In this document: in pieces, positions 55,170 to 64,000 of the stretch | Position numbering within the stretch: position 1 is the first letter of the stretch | Layout: each line of letters starts with the position of its first letter | Assembly (NCBI GenBank): GCA_965204565.1 | Contig: CBDBEU010000005.1 | Location: 1,240,001 to 1,304,000, forward strand | Source of the DNA: CBDBEU01 sp965204565 | GTDB taxonomy: Bacteria; Pseudomonadota; Alphaproteobacteria; Rhizobiales; TMED25 | Direction: 5' to 3' | Length of the DNA stretch: 64,000 nt | Made by a program: the position numbers and the translations under genes | The notes under the pieces: generated by a model | Database searches by the model: none | Seen by the model: the letters and a program-made list of their open reading frames with translations, nothing else | What the model was told of the DNA's origin: nothing

Positions 55170-56300
55170 CTACTCCTCAGGTGCTGGGCCCTGATGCATC
55201 GGCATCAGGATTCTGAATTTGGTGCCGCGCGGGCTGGAATCGCATTCGATCACGCCGCCATGTTCGCCGATGATCTTGGCAACCAATGCAAGCCCCAGAC
55301 CGCTACCGCTTTCACGGCCTGAGACGAATGGGTCGAACATGTGCGGAATGAGCTCATCGGAAATACCGGGTCCATTGTCTGCGACGGTGAATTCAAGCGG
55401 CAGATTGGTGTTGTCGCGCAGGCCCGGTACCGAAAGCCTCATGCCGGGCAGATAGGCGGTCTTGAGGGTAATCTCAGCTTCACCGCGCTTGTTTTCAAGC
55501 GCCTCGGCGGCATTCTTGACGAGGTTGAGAAACACCTGAATCAGCTGATCGCGGTCGCCCAGCACCGGAGGCAACGAAGGGTCATAATCCTCGATGAATC
55601 TGAGCCCCCTGGCGACACCTGCGGCGGCACTGTCGCGCACCCGGTCGAGCACGGTGTGGATGTTGACCGGCTGGCGCTCCATCGGTCGATCATGGGAAAA
55701 GACCTCCATTCGGTCGACCAGAGTGCAGATGCGATCGGTCTCATCGCAGATCAGCTGGGTGAGAGCGAGATCATCGCTGCCAACGGTCGTCGATAAAAGC
55801 TGAGCAGCACCTCGAATGCCAAAAAGCGGATTCTTGACCTCGTGGGCAAGCAATGCGGTCAAACCGTTGACCGATCGCGCGGCGCCGCGATGGGAGAGCT
55901 GGCGATCGATTTTCATCGCCATGGACCGCTCCAGCAGCACGATCATCACCGCATCGGGGCGCTCTGCGACCAGGGCGATCTGAATGTCAACCAGACGCGG
56001 CGCGGCGTCTTCCGGTAAGCTGAGGTCGACCGCATATTCGTTGACCGTGCCACCGCGGCGGCGGACCTGCTCAATAAGGTTTGGCAGCGGGCTTGAAAAC
56101 GGTACCAACTCGGCAACACTATGGCGCTGCAAATGAGCGATGCTGGCCTGAAAGAACTGCTGGGCCGCCTCATTGGCAAGAATGATCCTGTCATCACCGC
56201 CGACCATGATGATTGGCTGCCACAAGGACCGCAAAACGGCTTCGGCATCACCGACCTCGGCCCCGTTGCTGTCCAAATTGTCGGTGGCAGTGTCGCTCAT
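55170..56300 (-). CDS. ntrB: Nitrogen sensor kinase NtrB
   Basis: 376 residues from ATG 56300, overlapping the dusB stop (ATGA). PAS domain, His box LLAHEVKNPLFGIRGAAQLL, and ATPase motifs NLVKNAAEAL, DNGPGIS and GSGLGLAL. Cytoplasmic partner of NtrC, controlled by PII. Confidence 0.95.
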   Translation of the reverse strand: MSDTATDNLDSNGAEVGDAEAVLRSLWQPIIMVGGDDRIILANEAAQQFFQASIAHLQRHSVAELVPFSSPLPNLIEQVRRRGGTVNEYAVDLSLPEDAAPRLVDIQIALVAERPDAVMIVLLERSMAMKIDRQLSHRGAARSVNGLTALLAHEVKNPLFGIRGAAQLLSTTVGSDDLALTQLICDETDRICTLVDRMEVFSHDRPMERQPVNIHTVLDRVRDSAAAGVARGLRFIEDYDPSLPPVLGDRDQLIQVFLNLVKNAAEALENKRGEAEITLKTAYLPGMRLSVPGLRDNTNLPLEFTVADNGPGISDELIPHMFDPFVSGRESGSGLGLALVAKIIGEHGGVIECDSSPRGTKFRILMPMHQGPAPEE

Positions 56301-57331
56301 GCCGCGGCCCGCTCGCCGAGTAGGCCATAGAACGATTTTAGATGGCCGATCACGCGCGCCGGTTGTTCCTCGGTGCAGATGCGCCTGCGCCAACACACCG
56401 CATCCCCGACGCGGCTGCTGTGGCGGGCGATCGCCCGCCACAGATGCTTGCGTGCACATCTGACGCCATGCGCGCTCCCGTGATGGCAGAGCATGGCCTC
56501 GTAATGCCTGGTTACAATATCGAGCTCGTCCATCGGTTCAGGATCGGCGGCGATACGCCCGGTCTTGAGAAAATGCGTAACCTGCCCAGGAAACCAAGGT
56601 CTTCCCTGCGCGCCACGGCCGATCATCACTGCATCGGCGCTGGTGATGCGCAGCATTTCGCGAGCATCGGTAACCGAGACCAAATCGCCATTTGCAATAA
56701 CGGGAATACTGACTGCGCGCTTGACCTCACCGATTGCCGCCCAATCTGCGCGCCCGTCATAGAACTGACAGCGGGTGCGGCCATGAACGGTAATCATCGC
56801 CGCCCCTGCCCGCTCGACGCTCAGCGCCAGCTCACTTGCATTGCGGCTACTATCGTCCCAGCCAAGACGCATCTTGACCGTGACCGGCAGTTTGACGGCG
56901 CCCACCACTGCATCGATCAGCCTCAATGCGCGATCCGGTTCGCGCATCAGGCCGGCGCCGGAAAGCCCGCCTGTGACCTTCTTTGCCGGGCAGCCCATAT
57001 TAATGTCTATCATGTCGGCGCCGAGATCAGCTGCGATTTCAGCACCTTGAGCCATCATTTCAGCTTCGCGCCCGGCAAGCTGGATGATCAGCGGGTCGCG
57101 GCCACCATCTCCCCCATGGCCGGTCCAGTGATCCATGGCGCGGCGCAGCGTGTCGGGCTTCATCAGCGCCAGGTCGCAGCTGGCGATCATCTCGCAAACC
57201 ACTGCCGGAGCACCGAGCTCTCGCGCCATGCGGCGTGTGGGTGCATCGGTGATGCCCGACATCGGCGCCAGTAAGGCGCGCCCGTCGATCGAGACAGGCC
57301 CGATTTTCAGCGGCTGGGTGATTGGTTGCAA
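56297..57331 (-). CDS. dusB: tRNA-dihydrouridine synthase DusB
   Basis: 344 residues, FMN TIM barrel. LAPMSGITDAPTRRMAREL at the start, the catalytic Cys in NMGCPAKKV, and TVHGRTRCQFYDG. First gene of the dusB-ntrBC operon (nifR3 position). Confidence 0.94.
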   Translation of the reverse strand: MQPITQPLKIGPVSIDGRALLAPMSGITDAPTRRMARELGAPAVVCEMIASCDLALMKPDTLRRAMDHWTGHGGDGGRDPLIIQLAGREAEMMAQGAEIAADLGADMIDINMGCPAKKVTGGLSGAGLMREPDRALRLIDAVVGAVKLPVTVKMRLGWDDSSRNASELALSVERAGAAMITVHGRTRCQFYDGRADWAAIGEVKRAVSIPVIANGDLVSVTDAREMLRITSADAVMIGRGAQGRPWFPGQVTHFLKTGRIAADPEPMDELDIVTRHYEAMLCHHGSAHGVRCARKHLWRAIARHSSRVGDAVCWRRRICTEEQPARVIGHLKSFYGLLGERAAA

Positions 57332-57478
57332 GAATTTGCCTACAAATTGACCGCTAACTGGATCTGCCTTACTTCACGGTAGTTGATGCGTCAATCCCGG
57401 CACCAAATCGCCCGCACCGCTTGACGCTCACGCGCAACGGTGCGAGCCAGTCGGGATCGGATCTTAAGGAGATTGGGC

Positions 57479-59194
57479 GTGGCTGGTGAGTGCACAGGGG
57501 CAACGATCGCGCTGATCATGGCCGCAGGCCGCGGCGTGCGCGCCGGCATGGTCACAAATGCGCCAAAGCAATATGCCGACCTCGGCGGAACCACCGTTCT
57601 TGGAAAGTCTGTGATGGCATTTGTTGGCCACGGGAGGGTCGATGGGGTGATGGCGGTGGTCGGTCCTGGTAACGAGGCCGATTATGCAAGGGCTGTGGCG
57701 ACAAGTGCATTGTCGGACGAGGCGCGTCTTCTGCCTGCGGCGATTGGCGGCGTGACACGCCAGTCATCGGTCGCCAAGGGGCTTGAGGCTCTGGCGCCAC
57801 ATGCCCCTAAGCTGGTTCTGATCCATGACGCGGCGCGGCCCTTTGTCAGCGCATCGACCATCGATCAGGTGCTGGGTGCACTGGAATCAAGCGAGGGCGC
57901 ATTGCCCATTCTGGAGATCACCGACACGGTCAAGCGCTTGGACGCAAACAGGGTGATTGCGACCGAGGACCGTTCAAGCTTCGGCGCTGCCCAGACGCCA
58001 CAGGGATTTCGCTTCGATGCCATTCTTGCCGCCCATCGCCGCGCCAGGGTCGAGGGGCGGAACCATTTTACCGACGATGCGGCGGTGGGCGAATGGGCGG
58101 GGCTGACAATTACCGCAGTGCCGGGTGATCCCGGCAATGGCAAGATTACCAGCGCCGATGATCTGCAGCGCGCTGCGGCGCGCGGCGCACTGTCGCAACA
58201 GATTGCCAGGACAAGGACCAGCAGCGGATTTGACGTTCACGCCTTCGGCCCCGGTGACGCGGTGCGTCTGTGTGGTATCGATATCGCCCATGATCGCGCG
58301 CTCAAGGGGCATTCAGACGCAGATGTGGCACTTCACGCGCTCACCGATGCGCTCTATGGCGCGATTGGAGCGGGCGATATCGGCCATCACTTCCCGCCCA
58401 GTGAAGCCAAATGGAAAGCTGCCGATTCAAGCCGGTTCCTGGCTCATGCAAGACAGGAGGTCGAGCGCGCCGGCTGGCGGATCGAACATGTCGATGTCAC
58501 CATTGTCTGCGAAGCGCCCAAAATCGGGCCGCACCGTCAGGCGATGGTCGCCCGGCTCGGTGAATTACTGGGCCTTGGTGCCGGCGCGGTTTCGGTCAAG
58601 GCAACCACCACCGAACGCCTTGGTTTTGCCGGACGGGGCGAAGGGATTGCGGCACAGGCGGTGGCGACGATCATGAGAACGGCAATTGAGATGGGCAGCC
58701 CTGCCCTCTTCCCCCCCGAGATCACGGACTTGGCAATCAGGCTCCTCGAAGCCTGCCGCAAGGCTGGGATCATGCTTTCAACCGCTGAGTCCTGTACTGG
58801 CGGACTGATAGCGGGCGCGCTTACCGAAATTGCAGGCTCGTCCAATGTGGTCGAGCGCGGCTTTGTTACCTACTCAAACGAGGCCAAGAACGAAATGCTG
58901 GGCGTGTCGGCCAAGATGATCGAGGACCACGGCGCGGCCAGCGAGCCGGTGGCACGGGCCATGGCCGAGGGCGCGGTGGCGCATTCGCGCAGTCAATTAG
59001 CGATTGCCGTCACCGGCGTTGCCGGGCCCGGCGGTGGCACGGCACAAAAACCGGTGGGCCTCGTTCATGTGGCGGTGGCGCGTGAGGGATCTGATACGCG
59101 CCATCTGGAATGCCGGTTTGGTGATGTCGGGCGTGAGGCGGTGCGACTGCAGACCGTCAAGGAATCTCTCAGGCTGGCTCTGGACGCCGCTTGA
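57479..59194 (+). CDS. ispDF-cinA: IspDF fused in frame to CinA-family amidohydrolase
   Basis: 571 residues from a GTG at 57479 with AGGAG upstream. IspD part: IALIMAAGRGVRAGMVTNAP, IHDAARPFV and TPQGFR. IspF part: SSGFDVHAFGPGD, GHSDADVALHALTDALYGAI and KATTTERLGFAGRGEGIAAQ. After VATIMRTA the frame continues without a stop into CinA/PncC from ATG 58691: LSTAESCTGGLIAGALTEIA, FVTYSNEAK, and TGVAGPGGG. IspDF makes isoprenoid precursors; PncC deamidates NMN. The genes are adjacent but separate in most relatives. The end overlaps the convergent gene by 26 bp. Confidence 0.9.
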   Translation: MAGECTGATIALIMAAGRGVRAGMVTNAPKQYADLGGTTVLGKSVMAFVGHGRVDGVMAVVGPGNEADYARAVATSALSDEARLLPAAIGGVTRQSSVAKGLEALAPHAPKLVLIHDAARPFVSASTIDQVLGALESSEGALPILEITDTVKRLDANRVIATEDRSSFGAAQTPQGFRFDAILAAHRRARVEGRNHFTDDAAVGEWAGLTITAVPGDPGNGKITSADDLQRAAARGALSQQIARTRTSSGFDVHAFGPGDAVRLCGIDIAHDRALKGHSDADVALHALTDALYGAIGAGDIGHHFPPSEAKWKAADSSRFLAHARQEVERAGWRIEHVDVTIVCEAPKIGPHRQAMVARLGELLGLGAGAVSVKATTTERLGFAGRGEGIAAQAVATIMRTAIEMGSPALFPPEITDLAIRLLEACRKAGIMLSTAESCTGGLIAGALTEIAGSSNVVERGFVTYSNEAKNEMLGVSAKMIEDHGAASEPVARAMAEGAVAHSRSQLAIAVTGVAGPGGGTAQKPVGLVHVAVAREGSDTRHLECRFGDVGREAVRLQTVKESLRLALDAA

Positions 59195-59645
59195 AAGTGC
59201 CGATTGCCAATTGGTCGGCGCGGGTTTCAAACGCATCGGCAAAACGCATAAACACCCGGTCGAACAGGGTTCCCACGATCAGGCCGAGATGACGGCTCTT
59301 GAGCGTGAAATCGATGGTGAATTCAACCTCGCTTGCACCCTCGCCCAATTGATGAAACCGCCAGGCATTGGTGAGTTCGGTAAAAGGCCCGTTGATGAAG
59401 TCGACATCGATGGCAAGCCGGGAACGGTCAAGCACAACCTGGCAGGTAAACCGTTCGGAGATCAGACGATGGCCGATCTTCATCTCGGCGGTCATCACTT
59501 GAGGGGGTTGTCCGCTCTCGCAGCCCAGAATTGCGATCTCGCGGCAGCCGGGCAGAAATTCCGGATAGCGCTCGATATCAGCCACAAGGTCGAACATGTG
59601 GCCGGCATCATGGGCAAGGCGTCGCCTGATCTGTTCGCTTGGCAT
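59169..59645 (-). CDS. Coq10/RatA-type START-domain protein
   Basis: 158 residues of the polyketide cyclase/START fold: HDAGHMFDLVADIERYPEFL, GCREIAILG, and a C-terminal RADQLAIG. Alphaproteobacterial members bind ubiquinone (Coq10 role); others are called RatA. Downstream of lipA on the same strand and convergent with ispDF-cinA. Confidence 0.85.
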   Translation of the reverse strand: MPSEQIRRRLAHDAGHMFDLVADIERYPEFLPGCREIAILGCESGQPPQVMTAEMKIGHRLISERFTCQVVLDRSRLAIDVDFINGPFTELTNAWRFHQLGEGASEVEFTIDFTLKSRHLGLIVGTLFDRVFMRFADAFETRADQLAIGTFKRRPEPA

Positions 59646-59661
59646 CGCTTGACTGGCGGCT

Positions 59662-60624
59662 TCAGGCCGTCACCCTGCCCGCTTGTGCCAAACGCCGCGC
59701 CTTGAGCTCGGCGAAATCTTCATCGGCATGATAGGACGAGCGCGTCAACGGACTGGCCGAAACCAGCAAAAACCCTTTGGCCGTGGCCGTGGTGGCAAGA
59801 CCTTCAAATTCTTTCGGCGGCACGAAACGCGAAACCGGGGCGTGGCGTCTGGTTGGCTGCAGATACTGGCCGATGGTGAGAAAATCGACATTGGCCGATC
59901 TCAGATCATCCATCACCTGCAGCACTTCGTTGCGCTCCTCGCCAAGGCCGACCATGATGCCAGACTTGGTGAAAATCGCCGGGTCAATCTCCTTGGCCTG
60001 CTGCAATAGCCGCAGCGAATGGAAATAGCGCGCGCCGGGGCGGATTTGGAGATAACCGGACGGTACGGTCTCCAGATTATGGTTGAAGACATCGGGGCGC
60101 GCTTCGATCACGATTTCCAGCGCGCCGTCCTTGCGCAGGAAATCCGGCGTCAGAACTTCAATCGTGGTCTCAGGTGCCGCCTTGCGAATGGCGGTGATCA
60201 CGGCTGCAAAATGCCCTGCCCCGCCATCATCCAGATCGTCGCGATCGACCGAGGTGATGACCACATGGCGCAGACCAAGGCGGGCCACCGCATCGGCCAC
60301 CCGCTTGGACTCTGACTGATCGAGCGCCTCAGGCAGTCCGGTGCGCACATTGCAGAACGCGCAAGCGCGGGTGCAGATATCGCCCATGATCATCATGGTG
60401 GCGTGGCACTTGGACCAGCACTCGCCAATATTTGGACAGCCCGCCTCCTCGCACACGGTTACGAGGCCGTTTTTACGCACAATGTCGCGGGTCTCCTGAT
60501 AGATCCTGGAGCTTGGCGCCTTGACCCTGATCCAGTCGGGCTTGCGCAACAGCGGCGTTTGCGGCCGACCCGCCTTTTCGGGATGGCGGGGCCGTGCATC
60601 GCGCTTTTCGACCAGTGTCACCAT
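59662..60624 (-). CDS. lipA: Lipoyl synthase
   Basis: 320 residues. The auxiliary cluster Cys set CEEAGCPNIGEC and the radical SAM motif CTRACAFC are present, as is SSSYHADEDFA-type ending (RSSYHADEDFAELKARR). Inserts sulfur into octanoyl groups, here next to the pyruvate dehydrogenase genes that need lipoate. Confidence 0.95.
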   Translation of the reverse strand: MVTLVEKRDARPRHPEKAGRPQTPLLRKPDWIRVKAPSSRIYQETRDIVRKNGLVTVCEEAGCPNIGECWSKCHATMMIMGDICTRACAFCNVRTGLPEALDQSESKRVADAVARLGLRHVVITSVDRDDLDDGGAGHFAAVITAIRKAAPETTIEVLTPDFLRKDGALEIVIEARPDVFNHNLETVPSGYLQIRPGARYFHSLRLLQQAKEIDPAIFTKSGIMVGLGEERNEVLQVMDDLRSANVDFLTIGQYLQPTRRHAPVSRFVPPKEFEGLATTATAKGFLLVSASPLTRSSYHADEDFAELKARRLAQAGRVTA

Positions 60625-60669
60625 GGATATTTCATCTCTATTTCGCCCTGCCCCGCCGGCAGACAGGAT

Positions 60670-60879
60670 CTAACGGAACTTGCACCACAGAAAGATGCAC
60701 AATATGACTCCTAGGGTGGCGATGATCACCTGTCCGACCAGTCCAAAGGCGACAATACCGACAAGGCGCGCCAGAAAGCCGCCGACCACGCCGATAATCA
60801 AGTTATCCTTGTCACCCATGATGCGGTTGGCGACAAAGCCCGCCACGCCGCCAACAATCAGAAAAATGATGAGACTCAT
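60670..60879 (-). CDS. GlsB/YeaQ/YmgE-family small membrane protein
   Basis: 69 residues with two to three membrane helices, glycine-rich: IVGGVAGFVANRIMG, then NLIIGVVGGFLARLVG. Transglycosylase-associated/stress-induced family, function unclear. Confidence 0.85.
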   Translation of the reverse strand: MSLIIFLIVGGVAGFVANRIMGDKDNLIIGVVGGFLARLVGIVAFGLVGQVIIATLGVILCIFLWCKFR

Positions 60880-60905
60880 GCCATCGTTCTTTTGATTCCA
60901 TGGTT

Positions 60906-62309
60906 TTAGAAGTGGAGCGTTCGGTCGTAAGCGTCAAGCACCGCCTCATGCATGATCTCCGACAGTGTCGGGTGTGGGAACACGGTGTGTATCAAGTCCT
61001 GCTCGGTGCCTTCCATGGTCTTGGCGATGGCACAGCCCTGAATAAGTTCGGTGACTTCGGCGCCGATCATATGGGCGCCCAGCATCTCGCCGGTCTCGGC
61101 ATCGAACACGGTCTTGAACAGACCCTCCGGCTCGCCAAGCGCGATCGCCTTGCCGTTGCCGAGGAAGGGAAAACGGCCAACCCTGATTTCCAGTCCTGCT
61201 TGTTTGGCAGCAGCCTCAGTGAGCCCAACCGAAGCGATCTGTGGTGAGCAATATGTGCAGCCGGGAATGTTCGATGTGTCCATCGGATGAAGTCCGGCCT
61301 GGCCGGCGATCTGCTCGATGCAGATCACGCCCTCATGCATCGCCTTGTGGGCAAGCCAAGGCGGGCCGGTCACATCGCCGATTGCATAGATGCCCGGCGC
61401 GTCGGTGCGGCTCCACTCGTCCACCTTGATATGACCGCGATCGACAATCACGCCAGCCTCCTCAAGCCCGATGTTCTCGACATTGCCGGTAATGCCGATG
61501 GCGAGGATCACCCGCTCGGTGGTGATCTCCTGGGACTTGCCGTCCTTTGTCTTGATGGTCGCCTTCACGCCGGTCTTGGAACTGGTGGTGTTTTCGACTG
61601 TCGCCCCGGTTATCAGCGTCATGCCCTGCTTGGTGAAAGCCTTGGCGGCGAGATCTGAAATCTCCTCGTCTTCAACGGGAAGAATGCGGTCCAGCATTTC
61701 AACCACGGTAACTTCTGCACCCAGCGTGCGATAGAAGCTCGCGAATTCGATGCCGATGGCGCCAGAACCAATCACCAGGATCGATTTGGGCAGGCTCTCG
61801 GGCACCATTGCCTGCTTGTAGGTCCAGATCGCCTCGCCGTCGGCTTTGAGATGCGGCAGCGCGCGCGCGCGCGCGCCGGTGGCGATGATGATGTTCTTGG
61901 CGTCGATGTCGCCAACCGCCTTCCCGTCCTTGGTGACGGTAAGCTTGCCCTTACCCGCAAGCTTAGCCTCACCGTCGATCACGGTGATCTTGTTCTTTTT
62001 CAGCAAATGCCCGACGCCATGCGAAAGCTGCCGCGCGACACGGCGCGAACGCTTGACCAGGGCGGCAAGATCAAAGCTCACATTGTCGGCCTTGAGGCCA
62101 TAGTCCTTGGCGTTCTGTATCAGGTGAAAGACCTCGGAGCTGCGCAAAAGCGCCTTGGTCGGGATGCACCCCCAGTTGAGACAGATACCGCCCAGATGTT
62201 CGCGCTCTATCACTGCGGCGCTGAGACCCAGCTGCGCAGCGCGGATGGCGGTGACATAACCACCCGGGCCGGCGCCCACTATGACGACATCGAAGGATTG
62301 GTTGGCCAT
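60906..62309 (-). CDS. lpdA: Dihydrolipoyl dehydrogenase (E3)
   Basis: 467 residues. FAD motif VIVGAGPGGYVTAIRAAQLG, redox Cys pair GGICLNWGCIPTKALL, NAD site VIGSGAIGIEFASFY and the catalytic C-terminal HPTLSE. E3 of pyruvate dehydrogenase. A (GC)8-9 tract at 61859-61876 codes for GARARA and is a likely slippage site. Confidence 0.95.
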   Translation of the reverse strand: MANQSFDVVIVGAGPGGYVTAIRAAQLGLSAAVIEREHLGGICLNWGCIPTKALLRSSEVFHLIQNAKDYGLKADNVSFDLAALVKRSRRVARQLSHGVGHLLKKNKITVIDGEAKLAGKGKLTVTKDGKAVGDIDAKNIIIATGARARALPHLKADGEAIWTYKQAMVPESLPKSILVIGSGAIGIEFASFYRTLGAEVTVVEMLDRILPVEDEEISDLAAKAFTKQGMTLITGATVENTTSSKTGVKATIKTKDGKSQEITTERVILAIGITGNVENIGLEEAGVIVDRGHIKVDEWSRTDAPGIYAIGDVTGPPWLAHKAMHEGVICIEQIAGQAGLHPMDTSNIPGCTYCSPQIASVGLTEAAAKQAGLEIRVGRFPFLGNGKAIALGEPEGLFKTVFDAETGEMLGAHMIGAEVTELIQGCAIAKTMEGTEQDLIHTVFPHPTLSEIMHEAVLDAYDRTLHF

Positions 62310-62372
62310 GTTGGATTCACTCTTTTGCTGCGAAAAGCGCGATGCACAAATGCACGCACTGTGATTGCTTGA

Positions 62373-62951
62373 TCAAAACAGACGCTCCATAAACACCCAG
62401 CTCTCGATGGGTGTCGGGCCGGGAAACGGGTGAAAGGACTTGCGTGCAATCTGCCTGAACCCCAGACGCTGATAAAGTCTGCTTGCCGCCTCATTGGTAT
62501 TTTCGACAATAAGAGACAGGCCTCTTGCATTGGTTACCTTGGCAATCTCCTCAGCCTTGCCCATCAGCGCCGATCCAGCACCCCTTCCGCAAAATTCGGC
62601 GAAGGACGCCAGCACATTGACATACCAGGTCCCGGCAGACAGCGGCTCGAGTTCCATCAGCGGCTGGATCACCGGCTCCAGTTCGTCTAGGTCCTCGGGC
62701 TCGTCGGGCTTGGCGGTAGCCGATCAGCATTGCGGCGATCCGGTCATCGATCTCGGTGATGGTAGCCGTTGCGCCAGGAAAACGAGCCCTCATCGCGCAT
62801 CGCCCGCTGACGCCTGATTTCAAGCACAGAATAGGCTTCACTGCGGTGCACCGCAGCGCTCCAGAAATACGCAGCCAGACCGTGCGACCAAGATCGCCAT
62901 GGACGGGGCATCGGCAGCGGTTGCGGGCTGGATGGTGATGTTTCCACTCAT
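62373..62951 (-). pseudogene. GNAT-family acetyltransferase, frameshifted
   Basis: Starts at ATG 62951 (MSGNITIQPATAADAPSMAI) and ends with an intact C-terminal GNAT half: FAEFCGRGAGSALMGKAEEI, ENTNEAASRLYQRLGFRQIA. In between, AYSVLEIRRQRAMRDEGSFS, ATITEIDDRIAAMLIGYRQ and EPVIQPLMELEP are spread over different frames, so two or more indels break it. The start overlaps the stop of the membrane protein gene upstream. Confidence 0.75.
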
Positions 62952-63382
62952 GCAACTTGTTCCGGGGCACCGTCTTGCGGGCGCATGAGCCAAGCGCGGC
63001 TCAAGCGATCATGCGCAAGCGCAGCCATCGCCACCAGGGGAATGACGAAATAAGCCAGGAAGGGATTGGGACCGGACGGCCGGAAACAATTGGCGCTGCA
63101 GAAAATGAAAACAAAGCCCGCGCTCAGCAGCGCAGCAATGGGGAGCGACAGCCAGCCGAGGCGGCGATGACGGCGCTGGCGCAGATAACTCCATGCCGGG
63201 AGCCACAGAACAATGGCAATGAGCATGATTACGACGGGAGGGATGACAACCATGGCGCCGCCTTCCAAGCCGATGGGCCGTTCCATAACAAATTTGAGAA
63301 AATGGCCATACGCCACACCCACAGGCAATGCAAATGGCAGCCAGACCGCAAAGATGAGTATTTCTCTCAATGCTGGGTTCAT
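62948..63382 (-). CDS. Small multi-helix membrane protein, unknown
   Basis: 144 residues with four hydrophobic segments (about 7-30, 45-62, 80-97, 108-125). No family recognised. Located between pdhC and the GNAT/lpdA genes, with an ATGA overlap to the GNAT start; conserved role not evident. Confidence 0.7.
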   Translation of the reverse strand: MNPALREILIFAVWLPFALPVGVAYGHFLKFVMERPIGLEGGAMVVIPPVVIMLIAIVLWLPAWSYLRQRRHRRLGWLSLPIAALLSAGFVFIFCSANCFRPSGPNPFLAYFVIPLVAMAALAHDRLSRAWLMRPQDGAPEQVA

Positions 63383-63413
63383 GGTGTTTCCGATAGCGGC
63401 AAGCAGGTGATGC

Positions 63414-64000
63414 CTAGAGCATCATGCGAACCGGAACTTCGATGAAGCCCTTGAACGCCTGCAGGAATTGCGCGCCAATGGCGCCATCAACGCAGCGGTG
63501 ATCGCAGGTCAGCGTCACCGACATGATGGTGGCGATGGCCACCGCACCATCGCGCACGATCGGTTTTTGCACACCGGCACCAACCGACATGATCGCACCC
63601 TGGGGCTGATTAACCACCGAGGCAAAGCTTGTGATGCCGAACATACCCAGATTGGAGACCGAGAAGGTTCCACTCTGATACTCCTGAGGCTCAAGCTTGT
63701 GCTCCTTGGCGCGCGCCGCAAGGTCCTTGACCTCAGCCGATATGGTGGCGAGCCCCTTGGTCTCTGCCTGCCATACAATCGGCGTGATGAGGCCGCCATT
63801 GATCGCCACCGCGACACCGATATCGGCATGTTTATGGCGCAGAATGGCATCGCCCGCCCAGCTTGCATTGGCCTCAGGCACCTTGGTCAGCGCCAGGGCC
63901 GAAGCTTTCAAAATAAAATCGTTGATCGAGACCTTATAGGCGGCATCGCCCTCGGGGCTCTTGGCATTGAGCTCGCCGCGCAGCTTGAGCAAGGCGTCGA
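63414..64000 (-). CDS. pdhC: Pyruvate dehydrogenase E2 (dihydrolipoamide acetyltransferase), C-terminal part
   Basis: The 5' end is outside the window. The visible 195 codons are the catalytic domain: VSINDFILKASALALTKVPE, VAVAINGGLITPI, SGTFSVSNLGMFGI, and the active-site TCDHRCVDGAIGAQFL. Transfers acetyl from lipoate to CoA. Followed by lpdA and lipA on the same strand. Confidence 0.93.
   Translation of the reverse strand, partial: DALLKLRGELNAKSPEGDAAYKVSINDFILKASALALTKVPEANASWAGDAILRHKHADIGVAVAINGGLITPIVWQAETKGLATISAEVKDLAARAKEHKLEPQEYQSGTFSVSNLGMFGITSFASVVNQPQGAIMSVGAGVQKPIVRDGAVAIATIMSVTLTCDHRCVDGAIGAQFLQAFKGFIEVPVRMML

Noticed and set aside
41373..59194. Stop-codon reassignment as the cause of the two gene fusions
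   Set aside because: TGA, TAG and TAA all end well-recognised genes at the expected places throughout the window; only individual stops are missing.

Overview
The window looks like a chromosomal segment of a high-GC alphaproteobacterium of the order Hyphomicrobiales (Rhizobiales). The strongest evidence is the complete acpXL-fabZXL-fabF2XL-fabF1XL-adhXL-lpxXL block, which attaches a very-long-chain fatty acid to lipid A, followed by the order rlpA-dacF-tmk-holB-metG-tatD-MBL-mazG/hflX-hfq-trkH/trkA-ntrX-ntrY-ntrC-ntrB-dusB-ispDF, all typical of that order. A marine or host-associated relative fits, but I cannot name a genus.

Layout. 1-10.5 kb is an accessory region: the end of a decayed Asp-rich repeat (RTX/adhesin-like) gene, an IS5 scrap, a three-gene minus-strand metabolic set (FMN alpha-hydroxyacid oxidase, tandem-hotdog dehydratase, sulfurtransferase), a broken IS transposase, a small secreted protein, and a broken WYL regulator followed by an intact ankyrin/sigma-70 fusion and a truncated MORC-like GHKL ATPase. 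This region stops at the 3' end of a tRNA-Ser gene. 10.8-22.3 kb is the envelope section: lptGF, hldE-hldD-waaF and the acpXL/lpxXL block. 22.3-29.0 kb is a decaying lipid-A decoration region: a broken PAP2 phosphatase, an intact GT39/LAB_N/GT2 set, and an ArnT-like transferase split by IS1380 and IS3 remnants. 29.2-35.6 kb holds an ABC exporter, a tyrosine phosphatase and a polar amino acid ABC importer. 35.7-44.6 kb runs from rlpA (interrupted by two abutting IS5-type elements) through dacF, tmk, holB, a MetG-TatD fused frame and a metallo-beta-lactamase-fold hydrolase. 44.9-57.3 kb is the minus-strand hflX/hfq/trk/ntr/dusB block. 57.5-64 kb has an IspDF-CinA fused frame and then lipA, lpdA and pdhC genes on the minus strand.

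The main structural observation is a dif-like XerCD site at 44625-44652, between the MBL gene and a mazG remnant. Gene strand bias flips there (mostly plus before, mostly minus after). FtsK-type GGGNAGGG motifs also flip: by eye, three forward and one reverse to the left (the reverse one inside an IS remnant), and zero forward and six reverse to the right. The replication terminus is therefore probably inside this window. mazG, hfq and hflX sit beside it; mazG is gutted and hfq carries two compensating frameshifts.

The best candidate for an undescribed system is the WYL / ankyrin-sigma70 / MORC-like cluster at 7.5-10.5 kb. In this copy only the ankyrin-sigma protein is intact. Many genes carry single-base indels, so real decay and consensus errors both need to be considered. 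All functional calls are from reading translated sequence by eye; no database search was run.
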